Notes: generated by a model not told the origin, from the letters alone. DNA of 64,000 nt from Bugulina stolonifera (GCA_935421135.1 OW285197.1:11654223-11718222); one strand, 5' to 3'; counted from the stretch's first letter, positions 39,601 to 52,626 are shown. Program-made: numbers and translations.

Positions 39601-41540
39601 GCTAGTTTCCACTCATTAGCCGATCTGACTTGAGTTGAGTCAAACTACATGTAACCTATATACTTATTCAAGAGAGAGTCTTCCCTCAATCCTTCCATCG
39701 TGAGATCGGAGAGTAGCAGCTTGACATCTGTTTTCTTAAATCCTGCTGAAAGTATACGGCTAGTTAACATAGAAATTTAAAGAAAAAAAAGTAGTTGGAG
39801 CAGAGATAGCACATGTATTAGGTGGATTTAAACCTATGCATTTAAACATTACCCTACTGCGACTTGTTAGCCTTGAAAAAATTAGCTGTTCACCAACAAG
39901 ATAGAGTCCAAGTCCATTGGGTTTAATACAGCACAAAGCTTTGTCTTGAAGCTGTTTACTGCTGAACTTGGATTTTACCACTTTAACTTTGCAAGGAAGA
40001 GAGGGAGGCAGGAGGCAGAGAGATTGTAAGGCAGACTGTAAATACCTGTAAGTCTATTACTATTATACTATTCATAGCAATGCAACTTAAAGTAATGTAA
40101 AACATGTACTACTATGTGTAACCTCTAATGTAAGCGAATGGGATGGTGTATTTATTTCTACATGTTAGCCAGAGATATAAAAAATAGGATCACTGATGAT
40201 AAAAATTATATCTGTAATAGAAGGTGAAATGCTTGTAGACAGACAACTCACTTGAAAGGACTAGTGCATACATGGAGCTGATGACGGTCAGAATGTCCAT
40301 AGTTCACTAGGCCTGTTTGAAGGTGACGGCTTCACGGCTTCAATGTCTATAACTGAGGCAGACAGAAGAGAGATGTACCACGCTCACACTAATTGTTTGA
40401 CAACGCTAAAAGATGCGAGTTCCATGTCCACCAACTCGTACTCCTACAATCAGTGATCAATACGTCAGATATAATATGTTTTGTTGAATAAACAAGGATA
40501 CTTACAATACTCACTTATGTGAGCTCCCAGCGCATGTTATTGATTCTAATACTCATATACATGTATGGCAGAAAAGCAGATGTGTAGTTACTTGGTACAC
40601 TAGCAACTAGTTTTTTCAACTTGAGCCAAAGAGTGTTTAGGTCAAGTAAACTAACGGCAGCAAACAAACTGTTGACATACGGTGTAGCATAAATATTTTA
40701 GAAAGTCAATAGTATAAACATGGTATTAGAAAAAAGAGTTTCAAAACTAACAGTCCCAGTACCAGTGAGATGTAATTTTCCTGCGGCATAATATACTGGT
40801 CAATTTGCTGTGTATTAGCCTACAAATAGGATAGTGATAAGTATCTTTTGAATAAAAAAAATAAAGGCAAACAGTTAGGAACTTTAAGGCGAGGTTTGAC
40901 TAAAAATTCACTGTAAACATGACAAATAAAACAAAAGTGTGGACAGATGAAATAGCCACTATACCATTAACTAGACTTTCACTTTGACTACAAACTTACA
41001 ATACAATTATTAAATTATTATTATAATTTGCATAATACTACATCTTTTTTCTAATAAAGCTTGATCCTATAATAATACTAAGCATTACAGCTAAAGTAAT
41101 TATATTATATTATAATAAATAATTATTTTAATTTTATAATTCTAAGTTTTAGAAGTCAAGCTTTAAATTAAAAAAATACTAAGCTTTACTTAACACCAGC
41201 TGATTGACAAGGTTCTGGTGAAATAAAGTTGTAACACTCGTCTCACTCTATAGCCATTGTTTATTCAACACAGTATTCTACATAAAAGTAGAATAACGAT
41301 TATTATATTAAACAATTAGAGAAACTTGATTACTTGTAGGACTTTACAAAGGGAAACTATATTATTGACAGGAAACGGAAACACTACTCTTTGCATACCA
41401 TATCGGCAAAAGCTTCGCAATACGAAATAAAAGTTGCTGTAGAGTTGTCTTCTTTTTTACGTTTTCGAACTGTCCGGTTGCGAATTGTCCGGTTTCGGAA
41501 TGTCCTGTTTCGAACTGTCTTTTTCGAAATGTCCCTTTAC
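36640..41540 (-). repeat. Right arm of the giant inverted repeat
   Basis: Reverse complement of the left arm, with small indels and scattered substitutions. Its outer end lies only about 130 bp upstream of the start codon of the NRF-6-like gene. It carries the plus-strand transposase-like fragment at 37700-37964. Confidence 0.8.
37700..37964 (+). pseudogene. MULE-like transposase C-terminal fragment (right arm)
   Basis: Mirror copy of 30474-30810. It reads IKSLTGQRHPSIWKLISIINQDD, then ENRLHRLVADYYRRQNMEVFLKAI, ending at TAA 37962-37964 after FINRVM. The acceptor CTTGCTGTAG precedes it. It differs from the left copy at many residues while staying open, which suggests either past selection or independent ageing of the two arms. 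Both fragments point from the centre of the palindrome outwards. Confidence 0.45.
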
Positions 41541-41550
41541 CATACATGAT
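41541..41550. repeat. Right copy of 10-bp putative target-site duplication
   Basis: CATACATGAT directly follows the right end of the giant element and matches 27101-27110. Confidence 0.5.
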
Positions 41551-41667
41551 ATACATATATGGTCTGTGTAGTCACTGCAGCGCGACTGCTATTCCCTGTA
41601 CAAAATGCTTCATTGAATCTTCCAGTTGCTAAGAAGTTTCCAATCTGTTCAGTTTGAAGTCTATGAA

Positions 41668-44600
41668 ATGATCTCTGCAGTAGCTGTCACTCTCATTCTG
41701 ATATTATCATCCTATGCGCTCGGAGATATCAATGACTATGCGGCTGTATATAAACCAATCTCTCTATCACTATGTAAGTAAACTATGCAGTCATATCCAC
41801 TGTACGTTAAACACAGTAAAGATCGAGTTTTCTCATGACTGCCTTCGTTCAATATCTCCTTGAAGATATTTACTTTAAGTGTCTTTGCGACCTCTTGGGC
41901 AGACCCGGGTCGCAAATAAAAATCCCAAGATGGCTGTCAGGCTTAGGCCACAATGGCCTGGGATTTTGCTTGGCTGGATGAACCCCTAGCTCATCGACAC
42001 ACCATATGCTTTTCGCACGAAAATGAGGATTTTGCCTTTGGCCCGACCGGTGTGTTCGCGACTCGGTGACAGATGTGTGCCGGAAAATTTTTTGTGAGTT
42101 TGCCTGTGCCTGAAATTTAGGTCACGAAAACACCTTTTAGTATATGCCACATAAATGTAGAATATTCTAGTAGCCGTTAACATAATGCTTGAATTTCATA
42201 TGTAGGGGTTATACTATCATTCAAAATTTGTATTTATTTGATGATATTGCAAGTGGAAATATTCAATGAAAACGAAATATAATAATTTAACTTGTAGTCA
42301 AAGAGAGAGCAGGAAGGGTGGAAGCATTGAGGAAGAAGTTGGATATAGACACTGTAGATAAACTATCAAGTTTATACACCAGACACATCGTAGATGCTAT
42401 GAGAACTGTTAAAGGTGTGTCAAAGGGATGCCAAGAGTCATTTGATGAACTGACAGCTGATCTCAAGTCTCCCTGGGTGCTGCAAGGTGAGCTAAATGTG
42501 AACTCTCTGTTAGTGGTTAGTGTGCTGACTCACATACATCAAGTGTTTCGGGCATCCTACCTGCTGTTTAACATTGAGTTGGTTCAGCTAAGAATGCTGT
42601 TTGTATAGACTGAGTGGTAACTAGTGCAGTAATCGTAACATATGACCTCATGCTAACACTGAAATAGTATTAATTTAATTCTGAAACAGAAAATAGGAGT
42701 TGTCTTAGCTTGATGCAGCTAATGTATATATATCGTTGAGTGCTATATTATGGTATAGTCTAAATGACCTTGACCATCTCTGGAGACATTATTGATATTT
42801 CACTTTCTCATTAAGCCATTGTCTCTAATTTACCAATTCGCTAATTTTTGAGTTGTCTTCTCTCTTCACTGAATAGAGAGAGGACAACTTCATCCATAAG
42901 TTAGGCCATTTTTCTATAAGGAAACTGCTACTATCTAAATAGAGGCTACTAATGATAGTAGAAGGACTTATTGTTGTTTTCTTTCACTCTAGTTTTTTAC
43001 TCATGGGAGAAGATAACAGTTTAGCCTCTGCTCCAAGTAATATTGCACCTACATTGTCAGCTGTCTTCTTTCACTCTAGTTTTTGACTCATGGGGGAAGA
43101 TTGGTGATGGAATACTGGGAGGTCGAGTCAAGCTTCCAGGAAATTTTGATGAGTGTAAAAACACAAGTGGACAAGTGACCAAGTCCAGTGTAACTTTTCT
43201 CAGTAAATATTGTACTGTGTACGTACCTGTTACAGTAAGTACTTGTGTATTGTATATCTGTTGTCATGATATTTTACCATAACCTCCAGTTTCAGTTTTT
43301 ACCAAATTGCTCCCAGAAATTGTGTTGCAGTTGTAAATTACAGTGCATTGTGCATGCTTGCAGCCGAATGGGTTAAGCATAGAGATGGGTTCGTGCGTGC
43401 CACGACAGTGCAGTAACGCAGACGTCACTGCTCTCTATAACGAGGTGCTCTCTAAGATTCCTCGAATATCTCTACAAGCAATGAGATCCAAATGTCAAAA
43501 CCAAGACTACACTCTTGAGGGTGGCAGAATTGCAGCTTTGTAAGTACATACCAATTGACCCTGAATCCTACGGTATCATAAAGGATATCGTCATGCTTCA
43601 AGTTGACCACATGTATCATCTTCTCTGCCAAGTGATTTCTTTCTCAGAGTAGCGACACCCTCATTGATAATTCGCTCTTAATTATAATGTCTGAGCAGGT
43701 TTAGTTAAAAAGAGAGTTGAGCCAACATTCAGACTTTTCTATCTGCATTATCTATGAATGATCAAAATTTGGCCGAAATTTGTTAAAACATTAGCCAGGC
43801 TTGATATTGTGACACCTCAATGGAATGGAGCATTGAAACAAACATTTACTTTAATATCATCGACTTGTGATCAGTTAGCATGGCCAGCTGTTAATTGAAA
43901 TAGTTTTGAAGTCTTCTTTATGTTTACACAAATATTTTATAGATTCTTTGTAATACTAATGGTTGGCCTGTGTTCCATGGCTACATTGTTTGACGGGATC
44001 TACCAGTTAGTCTCAAAATACATGAACAGATCTGACCTGGTTGTAAATCAAGAAGGGGAAGCAACTCCTCTGTTATCATCATCTGCTCCCAAACCAGCAC
44101 CTCCAGGTACTTTATCATTTACGTTGAAAAGTTACAATCTTTATACATGATATAGAGCAATATTAGAATAATTGTATGATTTTATTCTTTATGCATTGTC
44201 ACCCTAGCCTTAGTGTCATCTTCATCAGAGAGATATCATCATCGCTCAATGCACATATTATGTAATTTGATTGATTTTATCCTCTTCAAGCTTAGCTTAC
44301 AACTCAGTTTTAACAAAGTGTAGAGCCTTGATATTGGTTTGGTAGACAACATTATTACTATTATTCCTGAGACTTGACTACAATTAATAATATATATCCC
44401 ATAGCACAATGATTATATATATTTTTCTAAGTATTCTCTAAATAGTAAAATTTTGCAACATTTCAGGGGTCGTAACTCAGATGATTCTGTCGTTCTCTTT
44501 CTACTCCAACATCAACAAGATAATGAACACAATTCAGCCACCAGGAGCCATAACCTGTCTAAATGGTATCAGATTCTTCTCCATGACTTGGGTCATACTT

Positions 44601-47600
44601 GGTCACACCCTTATGACGATACAGAACACTCATATTATAAGTAAGTAACATAAAAACACCGACCTCTACATAGCTCGATCTCTACTTGTAGGATCCTGAG
44701 ATTGGCATCTAGGTAGTGCACTATTGCATAATACCTTCACATACGTAGCCTTAAATCCATGATGGTAATAGAACACATTGACTGGGTTAACAGTTGACAC
44801 CATACATGTATATAATGGCACAGATAACAAAGATCAAAATTATGAAGCAGTTTCTGACTATACCAATGTAATGCACACTTATCTGCCCCTGGTTCAATAT
44901 TTCTGGTCCTGAGTTGTTAGGGGAAGATAAGTCCAAAATATATTCTACTTGGTGAATTATCCTTCTTATGAATTACTACAATTGTCAATATATTCTGTAG
45001 ATAACCCCCTCTTTCTACTAGAGCTATACAAGAGATTTGCCACTCAGGCTATAGTCAATGCCACCGTGTCTGTAGACACATTCTTTATCCTCAGTGGACT
45101 TCTGGTTGCTTACCTTTTCCTCAAAGACTTTCACAAGAGGAGAGCCACCATTCTGGACTTTGCTAAGGGTTTACCATTGATGTACCTTCATAGATATATC
45201 AGGTATACATGTAGCTCCATGTATGGTTGCTACTACTACGGCAGTTTGTGAATAGCATAGATACGAAATATACGACGCTTTTATGTCTAAGTATCCAATC
45301 CTAACTATCCTATACAGTCGCATGATCTTCTGCTTCAATTGAGTTGTCTCATCTCCTAGATATAGATATCGCAAGTAAAAATCTGTATAACTATAGCGGT
45401 GCTGTAAGACTCAGGTACAGGCTACATTTTTCTCGATATGATGAGAGAAAAGATGGCTGATAGTTTCTGCATACAAACCCTCTCTCTCTCTCTCTTGGAC
45501 AGCAAGCTATTATTATTTGATTTCTGCACTCACAGTAAAACCGCACTCTAACTCTCTGATGTACATTTTTAACATGATTGCAGATTAACCCCAGCATACG
45601 GGTTCATGATACTCATATACTCTTCCCTCTTCTGGTTTCTCGCAGACGGTCCTTTCTGGCCATCTTGGTACAAACCACCATACAGAACATTTGACCAGAA
45701 TTGTGAGAGCAACTGGTATCTCAATATCCTCTATGTCAACAACCTATTTGATTTGAGAAAACAGGTTCGTTTAAGTAACATAATCCTTGGTAGACTGGAG
45801 ATTTGTCAGTTATATTATACTGTTAATATACTCAACTTAATTGCAATTATTGTTCACAGTTTTGGATGTTACGGTACTTTATTTTCAGTGTGTGATATGG
45901 GGATGGTATTTGGCCAATGACACACAATACTTCTTAATCGCCCCTTTTATCGTCTACCTGATGTACAGGTACGTAGTGGATGTGGTGTCATTTTTCTCAA
46001 TAACATTGCTAACTAGCTACACACTCGTAAGCTCTTGAATTTCCAGGATGGATGCTTTGTATCCATCAAATAAGGCACGTGGGCATATCGCTTACACACA
46101 ATACTTGTAAATATTGGATTTCAATATTTTGAAAAGTTGACTTTTGAGATCGTGAAAAATTCAGATACTAGTAGGTTCACACTCAATGATAGCCTAAATA
46201 TTTACCCATTCAACAGATGCAGAATTTCTATACAGATGCTGCCTTTTGTGTCATGTCTAACTGAATTTCCACGGTCATGTTTTATTGATCAGTAGCCTGT
46301 GTCTGTGCCGAATGAGGCAGCCTTGTCATGCATCTAAAAAGATTAACCGATGTGTTGACCAAGTAAAAGAGTGACCATGCAGAATATTGCAAAGACGTAG
46401 TGCCAAAATATGTTTTCTAATGAATGAATCGCAGTTTAATTTAGCTGCAACCACCTGCAGTCACCTGTTATTAGTCACCTTGTGTTATAGATTTCATGTT
46501 ACCGGAGTTGTCATTTGCATTGTGTCGATCTTGGGAAGTAACCTGGCAGCGCTGATTGTGTCTGGGGAGCAGCACGATGCCTTTGCTACCTCACCAACAG
46601 CTCATAACAATGTGTAAGTATGAATGGTATGGAAACACGGAGTATTTATATCACTGAAAACTCTTGGCAGCATGGAACACGGTCTATTGATGTACATGTA
46701 GTGTAGTATTACTAGACATTCATGGAGCTATAGAAACAGCTATGTACACATATCAATGTAGCAACATGTAGAAATGTAGAAACATTATGATTGTATTAGT
46801 ATGACTGCATTGTAGAACAATCAGCTTGTGCTACATGTACATGCAAGGAACAACATGGAATTATTACATGTGCATGTATAATAATGACAATGCAATGTTA
46901 TATTTTAGAACTGTGGTACATGGTCTACAGCTACCATACTACTTTGTACCGTGGACGAGATATCAGACTTATGGAATTGGACTTCTTACTGGTTTCCTCA
47001 TCTTCGAATTGCGGAAGAAAAACTTTAAAATTCCAGCGGTGAGTTCTTGTCTATGCCTCTTTTTATTTCATGCAATATTTCTCCTGTAGATATACTATGA
47101 GACACGTGTAAACGCAACAGTGAACAAGTTGTGTATTTTATTGATATCGACTTCATGATCTTCGATTCTTGTGAGACGCTTTATCTAAACTTAGACATGT
47201 TTCATACAGGTTTTGAATGTCATATTGTGGGGCATATCAGCAGCCCTATGTATGGCTGTTGTGTATGGGCCTTACGATGCTAACATGGGATACCACACGG
47301 TCTATCTGGCAGAAGATGTTGCGTACAATGGACTCGCTAGAACAGCCTGGGGTCTAGGAATAGCTTTTGTAATGATTTCATGTAGCCTGGGTCAAGGAGG
47401 TAAGTGAGACGATAAAACTAGTCAAATTTCCTAAAGTAGCTGTCAAATATTTATAATAGTATTACTAGAGAGGGATAAATCGTCGCTTGAAAAGTTAAGA
47501 TTTCTCTTTGTTGTAGAATCTCAGTGTGCAAGATAATCTACTGATTTGTGTTGCCCTATCCATATCCACTATCACTATCACTCCCACTATCACTCACACT

Positions 47601-49040
47601 ATTCATATCCACTATCACTCCCACTATCGCTATCACTCACACTATCACCATCACTCCCACTATCACTCTCACTATCACTATCCATATCCACTATCACTAT
47701 ATTCAAAGCTCTCTTTGCTGTAACTGTCTGTCTGTGAAAAATCTCGTAATCTGCAGTAGTGTCGATAATTTACAGGTTGGGTTGACGAGTTTCTGTCATG
47801 GAAGGGATTTGTCCCCCTTGGAAGGCTGACATACTGTGCCTATCTTATACATATACCCTGCATTAATCTAATATACTCGGCCTCCAGACAAGCAGTCTAT
47901 TACACTGATCTTCAGCTGGTAAATAAAATAAAATTGAGCTACATTGTAGATCATAGAACAATATTACTTCCTGTTCATCTCAAGTACTGTTTATATTGTA
48001 ATGGTACGCACAGTCTTCTCCAAACACCTGACACTCATTATTATGTGTGCTTACATGTATATATCTGCTTGCATTCTGTACTACTTGACCATATACCATT
48101 GTACATTCATGTATGATAATTACTAAGTCTTTTAGAGCCTTTTATACCCATGTAAAGAGGCCCGACCTCTCAGAATTACTTGATATTCATTTTGTACATG
48201 AATTGGATGATTCTAAGCATCTTTTGTATAGCCTGACCCATTTTGGGTCGGCCATCGGGCTTCCGGCCGCCATGTTGGTGCGCAACTTCCGGACGACCCT
48301 ACGTCGTCTTTTCCCGACACTACGTCGGGCGGAAGTTCTTATACTATATAAAGGACATTGTTTTTACGTTTGTTGTCTCAGTCTTTGCTTGGATCTCAAT
48401 AAAGACACATCTATACTTATTATACAGAGACTTTTACTTCGTAGATAGGTGATTCTAGTTGTTAAGGTCTTCGACCTTGCAACACGAACCGCCTACTAGG
48501 TCGGATCACTCTCTTTCTAAGTATAGTACCTAGGCAATACTCCGGACCAGATGGGTCGTCTCTGGTAGTACTTGGGCTACTGAGACCGCTCAATCTTTCA
48601 TGTAATGCGAAGGCCTAGCACCACTCATAGGCTCTTCACTTTGGGATCGGGAGTCGTCTTAGAACGACCGTACCAGAAACCAAAAACCATTACAATATTA
48701 CACTGACTAGGACATTATGATATAATTATTGGACTTGGGAAAGCTAGACTAGACTTATCTAGGCAAGTCTTTACTTATACTTTGACTTATCGCGACTTAA
48801 CTGGTGTTCAATATACACATAATTTATATATTTCAGGCTAAGGATGTAATACTCTGTACAACCGTGGCGTACCTCGTAGCATTTATATTCTCCCTCCTCT
48901 TTGAGATGCCTTTCATCTGCTTAGACAAGTTACTGCTCGCTCCACTTTCTCTAAAGAAAGGGAGGGATGAGAAAAAAGAGGACCGTCCTACACAATATGT
49001 AACCAGAGAGAATAGAGGCTACACACAGTTGCTTTTGTAG
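41668..49040 (+). CDS. NRF-6-like membrane acyltransferase (14 exons, 738 aa)
   Basis: Exons: 41668-41773, 42298-42486, 43080-43234, 43364-43539, 43943-44106, 44467-44640, 45001-45202, 45584-45764, 45889-45968, 46491-46613, 46909-47038, 47210-47399, 47776-47918, 48837-49040; all junctions are GT-AG and phase-matched. The start gives a signal peptide (ISAVAVTLILILSSYALG). The NRF domain follows (about residues 50-210) with its typical FDSWGKIGDGILGG, FDECKN and SCVPRQCS cysteines. A membrane segment (FFVILMVGLCSMATLF) leads to an acyltransferase-3 domain (about 285-690) with LNGIRFFSMTWVILGHTL, containing the expected His near residue 309, and VDTFFILSGLLVAY. About ten membrane helices end in a charged cytosolic tail. 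Relatives include C. elegans NRF-6/NDG-4, which act in lipid and yolk transport; the acyl substrate is not established. An ATG at 41663 hits a stop after one codon, so 41668 is preferred. Confidence 0.9.
42849..42892. repeat. Short hairpin of the AGTTGTCCTCTCT family
   Basis: TGAGTTGTCTTCTCTCTT and AGAGAGAGGACAACTTCA face each other across a few bases. The stems are closely related to the hairpin at 31435-31480. Confidence 0.6.
42973..43106 (+). repeat. Duplicated splice acceptor and exon start in intron 2 of the NRF-6-like gene
   Basis: TTCTTTCACTCTAG followed by TTTTT(T/G)ACTCATGGG(A/G)GAAGAT occurs at about 42978-43015 and again at 43066-43104, 88 bp apart. The second copy is the true start of exon 3 (VFDSWGK). 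The first copy has an intact AG acceptor, but its frame changes and carries a stop soon after. Confidence 0.7.
47560..47705. repeat. CACTATCACTATC-type microsatellite
   Basis: About 145 bp of CCACTATCACT/CACACTATCAC units on a 6-bp base period in intron 12 of the NRF-6-like gene. It is open in all three forward frames, giving His/Tyr/Ser- or Thr/Ile-rich nonsense peptides. Confidence 0.85.
47997..48694 (+). mobile_element. Solo LTR in the last intron of the NRF-6-like gene (sense orientation)
   Basis: It starts TGTAATGGTACGC and ends CCATTACA, with the 4-bp repeat ATAT on both sides (47993-47996 and 48695-48698). It matches the minus-strand LTR at 34643-35449 but is about 110 bp shorter near the 5' side. 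TATATAAA lies at about 48346-48352 and AATAAA at 48398-48403, 50 bp apart, in the same direction as the host gene. Without it the host intron would be about 220 bp, the usual size for this gene. Confidence 0.85.
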
Positions 49041-51689
49041 TCGACGATGGCGAAAAACATAAATGAAGTTTTCTCTACACATAACTCAGGTATTCGTACA
49101 TTGTCTAAACACACTATAGTACATGCATCTATGTCTGAACAGCGTAGTACACTACTATTAATGAGAGATTTACATTTTATGATGCAAAATTTTCACATAT
49201 CAAACTAGGAAACATTTTGTGATTCAAAACTGTGATATCTGTCACACCATAACTCTTATGGGTTTATCATTTATAACGTTTTGTCTAATCTACTCGTAGT
49301 AAATGATTATTTGGTTTTAAATTCACATCTACTGCTGAACTTTTTGAACTACATGTAAATACATGATATTTTATATAATACTTCCATATAAAGCACTGTA
49401 GATCTACATGTACACGTTCCCAATATCGCTCCCGATGCCAAAAATAGGTCAATCAGTTATGGATCAACTAATTACAGGGTCTACTTGTCGTTAGCATCTG
49501 TTTCAATATATAGGCTTTATATACTTTGTATAAAACATCTTGAAGTACAAGGCTATAACACATGCCATACATTTACATGCATATGGTATTATTATAGTTG
49601 CATTGTTATACAACTTTATATTCCTACATAAAACAAATGTTCTTCAAAGGGAACTTATGTGCAAGCAGGTATTGGCTACTAAATCCAATGTTCTCCATAC
49701 AAGCCTCAAGAAGGTAAACTACTATATTTATCCAAATGTAATAATTTAGGTTTCAAGTCAAAGAGATTATGGTATAGTATAATGAGAGACACTGCATGAG
49801 TATAGTACATGTATGTATTTGTTACAAATAGACACTGTAATTGTATTATTCATTTTAAATGTATCATTTTTGCCAAATTTCTGTATCATTCCTAATGGTA
49901 GCAATAATATCATTATAATACTGGCATGATGTCTACCTACTGTATAATAACTTGTCATTATAATTAATCAGCCTGTCTATAAGCTTGTAATAGCCTATTG
50001 TATTAACAAAAACTGAACAAATGATAAAATTAGTAAACATCAAACCGAGTACTTTGGTGAACTTGTCAGCAGGCAACTGTTTACTACATATGCTGAAGTG
50101 GAAAACTGAGAGAGAAATAACCTTGGTTCTCCTCTAAGCACAGTAAGGAACGAGTACTAAATCCCCAATGAGATCCTTCTATGATCTGACTGTAGTTGGG
50201 GTTTGAGGTAAGGGCAGACAACCTATAAACTACAGAGAAGGTAACTCCACTATATTACTGCTGCACTACATTACTTCTCTATATAATGGATCATATGATA
50301 TTCTAAAATTTGCAACCTCCACCCCCTCTTCTCCCTGTCCTGCTACTGCTCTGAGTCTGCAAGCACATGAGCCTGTATGTGAGGTGTAACCCATGTGGTA
50401 TCACAGTACATCCCTCAGGAAAATTACCATATAGGTTATCGAAGGATTGAAAGGCGATGCAAAATATGGTTGTTCTAGGGGGGTACCCTAGAACAACCAC
50501 AGTGTCAATACATTTTTGTAAAATGACAACTGTGGCTGTTATATTATTATATAGCTACAAGTACATTGCGTCATGAATGAACGGTCTATTGATTGCAGGC
50601 CAGTTGGATCAGCTTTGAGTGGGGGTGGACAACTGATTATTTGGTCTCAAATGATAATATGGCTAAATTTAATTCATATTTTTCTTGTACAAGTAGTTTT
50701 GATGTTCTTCTACTTCTTATTCACATTTGCAGTACCTTTGGTATGTTGACCATAGTCTATGCAGTAACTTCTAATTTTGTCAATGTTACCCCCAACAGCA
50801 AGCATGCTTTAGCTCAGGTTTCTTAGAAGCAATGCTCTTTTGACTAGGGCATCAACCATGAGGCCCATTATAAATAAGTGGAAGGGACCTAAAGGCTATT
50901 TATTATTAATAATGTAATTGTCTTCTCTTGAAATGAGTTTTCCAACCTCCATCTTGCATATTATGCAGACTGCTTCAGTTTCAGTTTGTTTCTTTGTCCT
51001 ACTGCTTGAACTTTAGAATGGAACCAGCTGTTGGCTGAAAAGGGAGAAGTTCAGCATTAGCTTCACAAATCACTTACTTCTCAAACTCTGACTATCACTG
51101 TGTAGTATTTCTTTAGTGCAAATTGCAATCATTTATAATGATAATTATATATAATATTCAGTAATATAAAATAATATTCATATTGTAGGTATTCAAATCG
51201 TAAGAATATCACGTGACTAAATTCGCGTTCGCACAACTGTGTTATTTATGTACAGCCTTAGTCCGCACACTCTCCGCACACTCATGCTTGTGAAAAAGTT
51301 TAATAACTTTAAATCTATTAAGTCTATCACCACCAAATAAAGTAGTATAGATTGATCACAGACCACAGGCTACATTCCCAGTGTCAATTAACCAATCACT
51401 ATGCAGGATAGGCCACTGGAGCATCTCTAAAAATCATGATTTTCATGTGGTGTTAAAACCATGTTAAACTATGAGAAAAGTTTTAATTTACATCTAATCA
51501 TGTGCAAAAATATCTAATTACCTATATTATATACTCTATTGTAGTGGATGGCTTTTAAATCTTTCAAAATAAAAAGATTAAAACCAAGCTGTATGAAAAA
51601 TCATTCTCAACCATTTTTATTTTTGTATCCAATGAAATGGCCGCGTTGGACAATATAGCCAATCAGCAGCGAGCACACGTGATTTCTTG

Positions 51690-51895
51690 GATAGAGTTAT
51701 CTTCTCATATTATGCTTAGTTGTAAACTGCAATGTATCATAATACATGTACATGCATACTATGTTTTACTTGTACTACACTGATTCTAGCAAGTATTGCA
51801 TAGAGTTATCTTCTCACATGCTTAGTTGCAAGCTATTAGATCATATTTTGTTCTACTTGTACACTGATTCTAACAAGTATTGCATTATGAAAGTG
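51690..51895. repeat. Two-copy tandem repeat of about 107 bp
   Basis: ATAGAGTTATCTTCTCA...TGCTTAGTTG(T/C)AA followed by CTTGTAC...ACTGATTCTA(G/A)CAAGTATTGCAT occurs twice. The 71-codon open frame here simply reflects the duplication. Confidence 0.6.
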
Positions 51896-52626
51896 TTTTA
51901 CATGCAATATTATATAATGAGCTGCATGACAATGTTATTTATGTTCTTGATCCTTGTTTAGATTGGATTCTACATTTGAACTCTTGAATATTTAAGTAAC
52001 ACACATCTAACATTACATATTAGGGAACAGTCCTACCTCACAGTATTGAGTATATACATGTAAATGTATATAATATAATAATAATAATTGCATATACATG
52101 TATGATAATTTAGATCCGTAATAGAAATAGTTGTAATTAAAAGTAATATTCTCCAGCTCTATAGTTCTATGTATGATTTAACATGTTTATGACTACACTT
52201 AGGCATAGTACAGCATAGAATATATAATATGATATTAGGATTATTGTGTTCTGGTGATGCAGCATTTTATGTCAGAATGTTTGCCTCCTGGTCAAAGCCG
52301 ATAGTGACATGTATGACTATGTAGCAAGCATGAAAAACATATATATTTTATACAGATCATAAGGTATAATACGATTTCAATTGTTTGACTAATTAATCGC
52401 ATTTCTTTTCTGTCTTCTGTTCTAAATGTAAGCCAGCTGGCTAAAGGGTAATGGTGTACTTTGCCAGCCATTATCTACATTGCGTGTGTCTCTCGCTCTC
52501 TTCATGTATTTGCTCTGTTTGTGTTCTAAAACATGAAAGTACAAGTTCAATTTTATGAGTCTTGATCTTGTAATACCTAATTCCCCATATAATTGTTTCT
52601 GTGTTGGGCTGTATTATTATCATTAG

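Larger units (their letters stand above)
27111..41540. mobile_element. Giant inverted-repeat (palindromic) element, MULE-like
   Basis: Sequence from 27111 to about 31800 reappears in reverse complement from about 36640 to 41540, colinear and nearly identical over most of its length. Mirrored landmarks include 29079-29276 with 39125-39322, 29479-29703 with 38734-38922, and 30474-30791 with 37713-37964. The outer ends share a stretch beginning TTCGAAAAAGACAGTTCGAA (27124 onward; reverse complement ending near 41527) followed by further GAAAC/GGAC phrases. The 10-bp direct repeat CATACATGAT flanks it at 27101-27110 and 41541-41550. Very long terminal repeats and a 9-10 bp target duplication fit Mutator-like or foldback elements, and each arm carries a MULE-like transposase fragment. 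The local sequence is rich in CATACATG, so the flanking repeat is suggestive, not proof. No DDE catalytic domain was recognised. Confidence 0.8.

Noticed and set aside
47526..47829. Overlapping open frames giving His/Tyr-, Ser/Leu- and Thr/Ile-rich peptides.
   Set aside because: They are translations of a microsatellite in an intron; only 47776-47918 is a real exon here.
50593..50826. 77-codon open frame with a hydrophobic segment after an acceptor-like CAG.
   Set aside because: No donor, partner exon or recognisable motif; composition resembles translated non-coding DNA.
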